From NCBI RefSeq assembly GCF_008831285.2, contig NC_045145.1, positions 62,001-126,000 on the forward strand: 64,000 nucleotides of DNA. Direction: 5' to 3'. This stretch comes from Nymphaea colorata. Taxonomy: Eukaryota > Streptophyta > Magnoliopsida > Nymphaeales > Nymphaeaceae. The position numbers and the translations under genes are program-made. The notes beneath the pieces were generated by a model, which was given only the letters and a program-made list of their open reading frames with translations, ran no database searches and was not told the DNA's origin. This document shows positions 35,584 to 45,690 of the stretch, piece after piece; the first letter of the stretch is position 1; each line of letters begins with the position of its first letter.

Positions 35584-36079
35584 ATGTGATGGGTTGCCTC
35601 TTTGCGGTTGATGTGTTCACCATGAACAGGGTCCTTACCACCCCCTTTGGTGTTGTTTTGAGCCTATCCACCATGTCCCAATATTTATTCATTTTATCAA
35701 GCCTTTCATTGATTTTCTTGATTTTGTACCAAGTTGGTAATGAAAAGAAACACCATCGTAATAGGAAGAGAGCGCTATGGTCAAAGACCGGTTCTGTACC
35801 TGATCCCTCTTGCTGGCCTCAATTTTGCTTCGATATCCTTCGATGATGTCCTCGGCATCATAAAGAACATCCTTGAGCTCAAACCCTAGTTCTCTGTCAC
35901 ACTCCATGCTGAAAAAGGACTCGATCAGCATCCTTGATGGCCTTTTGGAAGATTTTCAGGATCCTTTGGAGCTTCTTCAGATCGTCTTTGGCATTCAAGA
36001 TGTAGTCTTTCGTCTCTTTCAACAAATTGGTTGCAGTAGAAATGGCTGTTTGCACAAGATCGGCTATTACTGCCCCCAT
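35578..36079 (-). pseudogene. CC-domain half of a CC-NB-LRR gene
   Basis: From the ATG at 36079 the minus strand reads MGAVIADLVQTAISTATNLL and LNAKDDLKKLQRILKIFQKA, an Rx-type coiled coil, then VLYDAEDIIEGY, the EDVID-type motif. A frameshift lies between LKIFQKAIKDADR and FFSMECDRELG (near 35915). Homology to the gene at 36.5-41.7 kb ends near 35578, at the point where that gene continues into its NBS. There the sequence passes into the inverted LINE copy. I take it as the 5' half of the gene whose NBS-LRR half is at 33640-35187 on the plus strand. Confidence 0.85.
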
Positions 36080-36086
36080 CTCCAGC

Positions 36087-36130
36087 AACCCTAAACCCTA
36101 AACCCTAAACCCTAAACCTAAACCCTAAAC
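36087..36130. repeat. Interstitial telomeric repeat (CCCTAAA)n
   Basis: Five perfect AACCCTA units, one 6-base variant (AACCTA) and a partial unit. Its edge is 8 bases from the ATG of the CC fragment at 36079. The related gene copy at 41.5 kb has no such repeat in the same place (it has GTGGGGTTGCAGG instead). Confidence 0.95.
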
Positions 36131-36528
36131 CATTGAAGCTTCTAGAAGAAGGCGATTTCACCAACATGACCAAGTCCTATTGGCTTCTATCTTGTTTGCT
36201 GAAAGCAGTTGCAATCTATTGATTTTTAGTGATTCACTCTACTTTTGCGGAAGGAAAACATGACATAAAAAATGTACAAGACCTAAATCAAACAACGGAG
36301 AGAAAAAAAGAGCCGACGAAATGCAAAAGATTCATACTTGACAAAAAAAAATATAGTTACAATCTGTCACAGATTTTAAACACTAAAACATATCGGATAA
36401 TTGTTACCTTTCCTCCAAGATGGCATCTTAACTCCTGCAGCAGATCAAGTGCAGGACATATGTAAATACTGAAGGCTTCAGCCAACGAAACAGAAAAGGT
36501 TCTGTAACATGATAGCACCTCAACCACT
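36131..36528. other. Spacer between two minus-strand NB-LRR copies
   Basis: AT-rich sequence between the 3' end of the NB-LRR pseudogene at 36529 and the start of the CC fragment at 36079. No element was recognised. Confidence 0.5.
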
Positions 36529-37249
36529 TTAGCCTAGGATGGATAACCTTTCCCCAAGATGGTCCCTGAGTTCCTGTGGCAGATGGAGTGCTGGACAAAA
36601 GTAAATTACCAGCTTTTCGAGCTTCGAGAGGCAGGTGATCTGTTCGTTTGCATCCGTGGGACATGTTGTTGCTACTGCATCATTTTCATTTTGGTGGGTA
36701 GTAATGTCCAACAGAGACTTCAGATTGGGGAAGTATTGAAGCTCTAGGTATCTCAGTTTTGGGATGCATTGCCAGTGGCCTCCCAAGCTGATGTCCTCAT
36801 AGAAATAGTTTAGGAACAGTGTCTCCAGTTGTGAGAGACCCCACAAGCTCTGAGGCACCCTTCCCAATTTGACCTCATCAAGATTCGTGTCACTCAAAGT
36901 CAGAGACTTGAGGGAGGGTAGAAATGTTGATACCTCCGATGGCAATGGCGATGGCAGTAGTACTGCTGAGTCTGGATCCAACCTTAACTTAATGAGCTTA
37001 GGCAGTTGGTCAAGGAATTTCCATCCCAATCTTGCACTTAGGCAACAACACACTGACAGACTTTGGAGCTGAGTCACTTGACCGTCATGCCACCCCAGCT
37101 CCAATAGAGCATCAAGCAAGCCTTCTGTCCGCATCTTTGGTCAATTCATAAAATTTGCCTCCCTTAACCTTTACATAGAAGTCAATGTTGTTTCCCCAAA
37201 TCTATCTGCTGGCCACCCTTCCCAGTTGAGCAAACCTTCCACCATCAAC

Positions 37250-37690
37250 TCCTCAAGTAAAGGAACATTAACAAGAGTCTTCAAGCTATTAGGTCCATAC
37301 ACCTTAAACAACTTGAGAGCAGGCATGTCATGAGGTAATTGCTCTAGGCTGTCACAAAATTCTACCTCCAATGACTCCAAGGCAGGCATGTCAGCTAGAG
37401 TCTTTAGCCTATCACATCTCCGCACCATCAATGACTTGAGAGCAGGGATGTCATGTAAATGCTCTAGGCCGTCACGATAACTCAACTCCAATGACTCCAA
37501 GGCAGGCATGTTGACAAGAGCCTTTAGGCTATCACATGCCCATACCATCAACGACTTGAGAGCAGGCATGTGCTGAGGCAATTGCTCCAGGCTGTCACAA
37601 AGTGCCACGTCCAACCACTTGAGTGCAAGCATGTCATGAGGTAATTGCTCTAGGCTGCAGCATTCCTCCACCTTCAACAACTCCAAGGCA
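37250..37690 (-). repeat. Tandem near-identical LRR units in the NB-LRR pseudogene
   Basis: About seven consecutive units of 20-21 codons alternate between two types: MPALKSLMV..CDSLK.L and MPALESLEL..CD.LEQLPHD. The DNA repeats too (AAGGCAGGCATGT and GAGAGCAGG.ATGT recur every 60 or 120 bases). This points to recent expansion by unequal exchange within the gene. Confidence 0.8.
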
Positions 37691-38254
37691 GGTGTGCTAA
37701 CTATTTCACATAGTGCTGGGCAATTGATGACATTTAGTACTTTCAACGAGGTAATGCTTATTAGTTTTTCCCATAAATGGCATCTTTCCAGCTTTAGTGA
37801 ATGTAGCTTGGTATGCTCTGTATTCAAATGCCAAACTGGCATCTTTCCTTTATAATCGCCTATCTCCAAGCACTCCTGCCCAAGTGGAGGTTCCAATGCC
37901 TCCAGTGCACCACTCTGTTCGTCATTACTCTGTCCAGAAGTACCACTCTGTTCAGAAACACCTCCAGTAATTCCAAAGTAGAATTCCAAACTAATTATGG
38001 AATGCTTCTCCTTAAACAATTGTGCATTTCTTGCACAATCAATTGCTTTTCTTGTCCCCCCCCAACCCTTGTATTGACAATTCCCCCTGTAGTTTGTTCA
38101 AGTCTTTTAGTTCCCTAATGTCGCATCCCTTTGTGTCCCCTTTGTCATCGCATTCCACAAATCTATGCAAGGTCCGTAAATTGGTAAGCTTCCCCAAGCA
38201 GTCCGCTATAAATTTCAATTCCCATGTCCATTTCAGCCCAAGATACCTCAACTG

Positions 38255-38925
38255 GATTATTGATTATTGGTCCATGTCTGGCTCAAAAGAGTAAAAGCTT
38301 GTTTATTTTGTTGTCTATTGGCTGGGCACCGCAGGTAATTTATTTATGCAGTGGGGCATGGGTTTGTCATAGTGGGTCCAGTATAACTCTGTCCGGATCC
38401 TCCACTCGTAAGTGGGACCCGAATCCCAAAATCCTTGCGATGTCAGTGGAGGGGTAAAATACATACATGTTCCAAAATTTTTACTAAAATAAGGTTATCC
38501 ATTACAAGATAAAATACCAAAATATTTCTGAAAAAAAATGACCACCTGGTGAAATAAGATAAAAAAACTAAAGATTCCACATATATGCATGTGTAAAAAT
38601 GTACTCATATACAAGTCAATGCACACCATGCACACATTCATGTGTTCATCCACATTGATGCAATATCATGCAGTTCATAATCACATTGCATTGAACCAAT
38701 CCTGGGGCACAATCAACTTCTTAACTATCAGACATATGAAGCTGCTCACACACCAATTTAACAACCATGCCCACAATGTATGCCACAGGAAGACAGTATT
38801 GCAACTCACCAAACGTGTCGACAAACCTTCTGAGCAAATGTCAACAATGACTGATTTTGCATGAATAATAGAGACAATTTGGGTATGTTTCTATTTATAC
38901 TCTATTTTTTCATTGTTTCCACTTG
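38255..38925. other. Foreign segment replacing the first LRRs
   Basis: In the sister copy (34780-35060) the block LTNFKWLRVLSLRGC to NLRFLGL is continuous. Here the minus strand reads LTNFKW, then about 670 unrelated bases, then LGLKWTWELKFIAD. The inserted sequence has no domain or clear repeat ends. It could be an insertion with deletion of about 230 bases of LRR. Confidence 0.7.
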
Positions 38926-40195
38926 AAATTGGTCAAGCGTTCAATATAGACCTGCAAGTAAGAATTGGAATCAGCCAACAATGTGCACACCTTATTTGCT
39001 GTCCAAGGTATTATGCTTGTATGTGTCTGCATCGTGTACACCAAGTAATGACAGATGGCGGGTGTGCTCAGTAGTAGAGGCATGGCCATATTCTCTTCCA
39101 CCTATATATAAGGCAAGGTCATGCAAAATGTCATGCAATTTGATGCTCTTCAAAACAATTTCTTCAATCAAACACCGTCTTATCAAATCTTCAATGTATT
39201 GGTTTGTTGTTGCTTCAACATCTATGCCAACCTCAATCAATCCGTGTGCCACCCATTGCATGATCAATTTCTCCCTTTCAATCTCATAATCCTTTGGATA
39301 AGTGCAGCAATACACAAAACAAGTCTTCAAATAACATGGCAAGTCATCGTAGCTCAGCATGAGACCAGGAAGAATATCGCCACCTATTTCAGTGGACGAT
39401 GATGAGGCTGCAGCAGTCTTGCATTCCCATATCTTACTTTCCACGACGGACTTCCAGTCCTCCCTACTAATTTTCTTGGTGCGCATCATGGTCTCCACCA
39501 TCTTAATCACAAGTGGCAACCCACCACACTTCTTTACTATTCCCTCTCCGACAAATTTGATCTTATGCATCACCAAATCTTCTTCTGCTTGGCCTTCTCT
39601 TAAAACCTCCTGTAGAAACAAGTACCAACTTTGGTGGAAACTAAATTCTTGTAATTCATGCATATAAAAAACACCCATCCCCTCCGACACATATTTCTTT
39701 CTACTGGTAATCAAAATTTTGCTCCCCATAGCACCCACCATCAATGTTCCCCCTATCTCTTCCTCCCACCATTTTATTCCCATACATCTTCTAGGACCAA
39801 CAAATTTTTTTCCTTTGAGAGCTCGTTCAGTAATTGTGTGCATAAGTCAGTCAAGGAACAATCAGTGTTTTCTCCATAACTCTTGCACACTTCCGTTAGT
39901 ATCTGCCGCACCAAAACCTTATGGTTTGGCCTTTCCGAAACACAAACCCACCACCTGCGTTCCACGAACTGTTGTTCAACTTCATTAAGTACCATGTTCG
40001 CAAGAGTCATTTTACCGATCCCTCCCTTTCCAACAATGGAGATAATAGAAGCACCACCCTTCTCAGTCTTACAACAAAAGTCATTCGACGAGAGCATTTC
40101 TACTAACACCTTTGTATCATTCTCCCTGCCTATGGGCAGTTGTACACCTATGTGATGGGTTGCCTCTTTGGAGTTGACATGTTCACCATGAACAG

Positions 40196-40205
40196 GGTCC
40201 TTACC
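40196..40205. repeat. Target-site duplication, left
   Basis: GGTCCTTACC, identical to 41084-41093 on the other side of the transposon. The sister CC fragment has it once, at about 35629-35638. Confidence 0.95.
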
Positions 40206-41083
40206 TATGTCACCAGGGTACGGCAACCCTGGTGACGCACCCGCACCCTATTGTTTTCATAATAGGCCGTAAGTTTCATGAGGTTCACAGCAGCCTTGCC
40301 GTCGGTGCGGGCTGCCTCTCAGAGGTTCTTGATAGACCAAATAATGGGGAACAGCACGGCACAGCAGCAGATGACATCAACGAGTAGGAAAACCAGCTTC
40401 CATGTGATCCAGTCTTGTGTGAACGGCCCGGTCTCATCGAGGACAATGTGTGCTATGTTGGCAACAACTTGGAGAGGGATCACGATCATCAGGACCTTCT
40501 TCTCCCTATCCTGAAGGTAGGGTTTGAAGAAGGACCAGTAAGTGCCAATGAGGACGGTGCCCTTATCTGCAGATCCGCAAACCGGCAGTTAGGTTTGACG
40601 AAGCTGAGAAATTCCTTCACTCTTGATCGAAATCTTGATGCCAATGCGACCGATATCAATTGCCGATGGAAAAACGGCATCGGTTCGGTCACAGATAGGA
40701 AGGAACAGAGACAAAGAGGGAAAGGGCAAAGACGAGAGGCAGATTTCGCGAGGAGTGGTTTCGACCCTTTTCCCCTCTTTTATCTCGCTCTCTCTCTCTT
40801 TCGACTTTCCCCTTTTCCCACTTCTACCAATGACCAAAGACGGAAGGAACCGTCGAGGCGACGCTACGACCGGCGCATTGGGAAAGGCATGCTTTTGGGT
40901 ATGGATTCGAGTGTTTTGGGTATGGATTCGAGTGCAACGGCCTTTCCATCAGTAAAATATTATAATAATAAATTAATAATAATAATAAATACCTTCACTG
41001 CACTATAGTTTTTTGAGATGTATTGCACCGGCACCTGCATCCTCACCCGCACCGGCACCCACACCCGGCGAAACGGTGACATA
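40206..41083. mobile_element. Pack-type transposon carrying a GOST/LUSTR gene fragment
   Basis: The element starts TATGTCACC and ends GGTGACATA, a perfect 9-bp terminal inverted repeat with further CACCCGCACC-rich subterminal sequence. A perfect 10-bp target duplication flanks it. The size of the duplication suits the Mutator superfamily (usually 8-11 bp), which makes it Pack-MULE-like, though the ends are not typical. It has no transposase. Inside is a piece of a host gene (40268-40566, minus) and a GC-richer segment (about 40590-40840) with no identified source. It lies between the CC and NBS coding regions of the NB-LRR pseudogene. The sister copy near 35630 keeps the uninterrupted site. 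Confidence 0.9.
40268..40566 (-). pseudogene. Captured exon fragment of a GOST (lung seven-transmembrane receptor) gene
   Basis: After an acceptor-like TGCAG, the minus strand reads KGTVLIGTYWSFFKPYLQ, DREKKVLMIVIPLQVVANIA, then ETGPFTQDWITWKLVFLLVD, CCCAVLFPIIWSIKNL, a stop (40319-40321, CGA to TGA), EAARTDGKAAVNLMKLT. This is the membrane region of the plant GOST/LUSTR family (GPR107-like, CAND6/7 in Arabidopsis), which are Golgi or secretory-pathway seven-helix proteins. Only about 97 codons are present, with one stop. It is read in the same direction as the host NB-LRR gene. Confidence 0.85.
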
Positions 41084-41093
41084 GGTCCTTACC
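41084..41093. repeat. Target-site duplication, right
   Basis: GGTCCTTACC, identical to 40196-40205. NB-LRR homology resumes immediately after it (ACCACCCCC, then TTTTGAGCCTATCCA as at 35640-35670). Confidence 0.95.
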
Positions 41094-41654
41094 ACCCCCC
41101 CTTTCTTTACGTTTTGAGCCTATCCATCATGTCCCAATCTTTCTTTATTTTATCAAGCCTTTCATTGATTTCCTTGATTTTGTTACCAACGAAAAGAAAC
41201 ATCTTCGTAATGGGAAGAGAGCGCTGTGGTCAAAGACCACTTCCATACCAGATCCCTCTTGCTGACCTCAATTTTGCTTTGATATCCTTCGATGATGTCC
41301 TCGGCATCATAAAGAACATCGTTGAGCTCAAACTCTAGTTCTCTGTTGCACTCCTTGCTGAAAAAGCACTCGATCAGCATCTTTGATGGCCTTTTGGACG
41401 ATTTTCAGGATCCTTTGGAGCTTCTTCAGATCTTCTTTGGCATTCAAGATGTAGTCTTTTGTCTCTTTCAACAAATTGGTTGCAGTAGAAATGGCTGTTT
41501 GCACAAGAGCATCTATTACTGCCCCACTCCTGCAACCCCACTCCCAGTTTCTCAGTAGATTGAAGGGCAGAGGAAGAGAAGCAATTTTCAGAAGGATGCA
41601 AAGAAAATAGGCAAAAAACTGCACATAAAATTCAAATTGAGCAGGTGGGTCCAT

Positions 41655-42291
41655 TTGATCACCACCACCACCACATTATCCTCTTGCGAGTGGTAGAGAG
41701 CTAAAGTAATCAAGTTATGGAAGAAATTCGGCCCTAGATGGCTCAAGAAATTCCGCCCTCAATTCTGTCAGTTGTTACTCATTGGCTTCAGTCCTTTCAC
41801 GCTGTTTCATCAATTCCTTACACTGTATTCTTTGTCTCTTCCAGACTAGCTACGTTCATATTGCTGCTTCTTTTCTCTCTCCCATTCATTATATTTTCTT
41901 CATTCACTTTAACTTTAATTCCCATCAATCGTGGCGTGATCTGTTATAATACTAGAATACATGAGAAAAATACTCATCGGCACATTTTATATAGGTTGTG
42001 TTAAAGAAGAATTTCAATTTCTTAATTTACTTGCTCCTAAATAAATCTGGTAGAAAAATCTCCAAAGCCAAGCCTTCTACAGCCCCTAGAGTTCCCCCTT
42101 TCGGACTTGTCAAATTTCATGTTAATCATTTATGTCATTGATTTTATTATGTAAAAATAATTTACATATATGATCTGCAATCCAAATTTATTTAGCATAA
42201 AGTTCATACTGGACTCGGTTGCAAAAATACATATTGAATCCAACAGCCATATCTTAACCTTTCCCATAATATTAAGATTCACATAAAGTTA

Positions 42292-42374
<83 letters not shown>

Positions 42375-42773
42375 CCAGAGGATGATGGTTGAACCAAGTG
42401 GACAATTATATACATCTAAACGCAATGTTCAAAACAATTTTTTTCTCAACAATCTAACCTTTTAGATATTATCTTAAGAGTATTTCAGTAGTTAATAGTT
42501 GACATCCTAAGTCTGAAGCCTTTGTACCCATCCTAATGTCATTAATACACACACACGCACACCATACCACTTGGCTAAGGATAAAGCCATACTCTCAAAT
42601 TTGTATTAAAAGATATTTTAAATAAAATGTGAACCTCCTAATATGTATATAATTAATACTAAGTTTATAAAAATCATGTTTCGGTTCAAGTTATTTTCAT
42701 GAAAAATTGTTCTTTTCTACAATGTTCAAAATTTTGATGTTACATTATTATCATCCAAAATATGATTAACTAA

Positions 42774-42829
<56 letters not shown>

Positions 42830-43115
42830 ATGTCTGTGTGCGTGTGTGTGTGTTTGTTTCTTACCAAATTTAAAATCATGTCTATAAGTTTAGATTGCAG
42901 AGAAAACTGGTTTTACGGCCTCCAGCAGAATAGAAATTGATCATTTTCATGACGGTGGTTGGGAGAACAACACTGATAAAAAAGTGATAAGGCAATTTTG
43001 TCATCTATTATTAGTTCATATATATATATATATTGCACAAAGACACAGCCATCCACCTAGGGGCCCACATTCTTGATTTTTAAATAAAAAGGGAAACACT
43101 AGATGCATGCTGGAC
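41655..43115. other. Non-coding interval with long microsatellites
   Basis: Contains a pure (GA)n of about 74 bases at 42295-42368 and a (TA)n(TG)n run at about 42772-42850. The frame at 41738-42004 has no domain features. No gene was recognised. Confidence 0.6.
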
Positions 43116-43466
43116 TAGGCCTGGGCATCTGGCTATGCCAGCCCACCCCGACAATTTTGTGCTGTTAACTACCCGGGCTTGGACCCGGCCAGCCCGCTAC
43201 CCGGCCCAACTATTAACGGGTCAGGCTGGACCTGGTACCAGGCCATGATAAGAATGCATGAGGCCTGGTCCATTTTTGCAGCCTCCGTGGCATCGCTTCT
43301 GCCAGACTGCCACTTCCTCCACTGCTTCACACTCCGATTGGACCGGCCAAACCCAACATGGTCTTCAACCACCGTCCTGCCTTCCCCATCTTATGAATGA
43401 CACCTGATTCAGCCAAACGGAGAATAATCATTCATGTCGGATTCATTCCAATGGAGAACAACCATC

Positions 43467-43507
<41 letters not shown>

Positions 43508-43885
43508 AGACTGGTGACAATGGAATCGATGAGTCCTCAAGCCGAGCAGTAGTAAGGTGGTGACAAATGGTTTGGATTTGGAACAAGAGGCAACAAATTG
43601 GTGATGGCATGGTAGGCACGGCCGCGCGAGCCGGGAGGTGTGGTGATGGCAATGCAGCCTGGTGAATGCCGACGGCGAAGGAAGAAAACGAAGACTTAAG
43701 CAAACTTTCAATTTTTGAAACTTTGAAACCTTTACAAAGGAAACAGACTTCAAAATGTATTTAAAAATTTCAAATAAAAAAGTTGTTGGGCTTACCGGGC
43801 CCGCGGCAGGCTGCATGGAATGTCCGATACCTGGCCCGCAAAGTTACCGGGCCAGGCTGGGTCTGATCATGCAGACCCATGCCTA
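43116..43885. mobile_element. hAT-like GGCCCGG-rich element, long copy
   Basis: Begins TAGGCCTGGGCAT and ends GACCCATGCCTA, imperfect inverted ends. The arms carry CCCGGGCTTGGACCCGGCC on the left and GTTGTTGGGCTTACCGGGCC on the right, as in the shorter copies at 4.5 and 16.3 kb. The core contains an (AG)n run (43471-43504) and GC-rich sequence. The 135-residue minus frame inside shows no domain. Confidence 0.55.
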
Positions 43886-45429
43886 TGCTCGACTCCCTCA
43901 ATGGTGGCAATGACTCCTCTTCCTCCTCCCCCGAACCCAACTTTCTCTTTTTGCTTCGTTTTTTCTTTTTTTTTTGAGGTAGGGGAGGTGATTTCCCAAT
44001 GCACTGCATGTGTCAGAAGCTGGAGCATTCAGAAACTTGTCAACAAATATTTTTGTTTCTTTACCATTTCCAAGTTCAGTCACTTCAGTTTTGATGTTTT
44101 GCACTTATTTTTTCATTATCAAATGTCAAAGGTGGTAGTTGGATGATTCACTTATTTGGAGGTTGGCCTGATAATTCTCCACTATATATCTCTGCTTAGC
44201 TTCATGTTAGCGGGTGCAGTATTTGTTCAGGAGAATTCATCTATCTTGATTGGTGAAACATCTCATATTAGTTTATTTGTTTCTCTTCAAATCATAACAT
44301 AATCATTCGTATAACAATTTGTTAAAACTGTAATAACTAATTATTGATTTTTTGTTGTAGTAAGAATTCTCTATAAGCAACCTCATGTATGTATTGACAT
44401 CTATTTTGAAGTAATGAATTCGAACGCACATTCATTACTCTGAAAAACTTAGTTGATATGAAAAAAAAAAGGTAACACTTTAATTAAAAAAAATTGAATG
44501 GGATTTATATTTAAGAAATGACTTTTGATTGGATTCGAATTTGGGTTCAGTTTTAACAAAATATCCCATCATATTCCGATTTAGGTTTCCTTTTGAATTA
44601 AATTTCAAACGAATTATCATATACCCAATTTATACGTTTTGAATATCTGTACATTATTAACATATCGTAATGTGGTTCTGGCTCTTGTATTTAAAAGTTG
44701 GATTCAGGTGTGGATGTAAATCTAAAATAAAATTTGAATTTTGAATTTAAATCAAATTTGAATGTGTTATGGCATGGATTTTTCTTCCTTTGTATTTAAA
44801 TCCAAATTCAAATTGGAATTATGAATATCCAATAAATTTGATATGGTAACCTGAGATTTTATTTGAATCCAATCCTTTAACATTCATGTGTTACTGCAAT
44901 TTATTTCTTCTCTTTTTCTCATTAACAAATTGTTTAGAGTCTTTGGTACTGAACCACATCAAGAAAGCTCCGCCAAAAATCCTATTGAAGCTATCACATA
45001 GCTTTGTCGTTCATCAAAAATCCATAAACCTTCTATTTTATTGTACGACTTTTATTGCAGTGTGGCCAACAAAAGCTTACATGCTCATTCATTATCAAGG
45101 AAGGAAGTCAGATTCAAGATCGGTACCTTTTATCTGGTCAGGTTTAACATTAATACATACCTAACTATTAGTTTTAGACCACTACTGATGATGGGAGGGG
45201 CGTCTTCTCGTAATTGCCAAGATTAGATAGGATGCTTTCTTTATTATTTACGCATGCATACAAAGATTTTTTTGATAGTTTCAAAAGCATTTCAAACTCT
45301 TGAAATTAAAGGCTTTGGAGACTTTGCTTAGACTATTTATTTTTGAGCTTAAGTTTCTCTCTGACCTATCACAAATGTAATGAAGTTGTTATAATATTTA
45401 AATTATTTTCCAAACTCGTTAATCCTAGT
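43886..45429. other. Non-coding interval
   Basis: 44500-44880 is a degraded ATTCGGATT-type repeat. Nothing else is recognised. Confidence 0.5.
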
Positions 45430-45690
45430 TTCCATCCAAGAAAGAGAATTTAAAAACTCAAAATCTCTCTTTTAATCTTTCTATTTCTCTCTCCTATTTC
45501 TCTTTCTCTCTCTGATTTCTCTCTCTTTTTAGATCTCTCTCTCTCTAAAATTTCTCTTCTCTATCTCTCTCTTCAGTTCTTTCTCTCCCTATTTTAAAAT
45601 CTCTTTCTTTCTCTCTCTTTATTTTACCTCTCTTTTATCATTTATCTTTTTTCTTTTTTAAACTCCCCCTCTCTTTCTCTCTCTCTCCAC
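45430..45690. repeat. Polypyrimidine-rich degenerate repeat
   Basis: A long run of CTCTCT, TTTCTCT and AATTTCTC variants, resembling the reverse complement of the polypurine tract at 18140-18830. From 45691 to 46985 nothing else is recognised apart from a short (CT)n run at about 45910-45932. Confidence 0.7.

Larger units (their letters stand above)
36529..41654 (-). pseudogene. CC-NB-LRR resistance-gene pseudogene with transposon insertion
   Basis: This is the most complete NB-LRR copy. Order on the minus strand: CC region (41558-41183) with VQTAISTATNLLKETKDYIL and VLYDAEDIIEGY; an 878-bp transposon (40206-41083); NBS with P-loop VGKGGIGKMT, kinase-2 LLVLEDVWE, SKILITSRKK, KKCGGLPLVI, FVYCCTYPKDYEIEREKLIM, MHD-like LHDILHDLA; then LRRs to 36529. 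Defects: the ATG used by the sister copy is lost (the next in-frame ATG is at 41654), a 2-bp deletion in the CC, 1 bp lost after LEDVWE (about 39785), 2 bp lost near 39010 (NTLDSK*), about 670 bases of unrelated sequence at 38255-38925 replacing the first LRRs, a frameshift at an eight-C run (38055-38062), and more near 37150. LRRs at about 37250-37690 form near-identical 20-residue repeats. No full-length product is possible. Confidence 0.92.

Noticed and set aside
36229-36465. 78-residue frame between the NB-LRR copies
   Set aside because: No similarity to any NB-LRR part, no promoter and no conserved features.
42295-42368. CRISPR-like or regulatory meaning of the long GA run
   Set aside because: It is a plain dinucleotide microsatellite without spacers or associated genes.
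43169-44009. Proline/serine-rich frames up to 135 residues
   Set aside because: They lie within a repeat element, depend on an (AG)n run and GC-rich arms, and show no start context or conserved domain.
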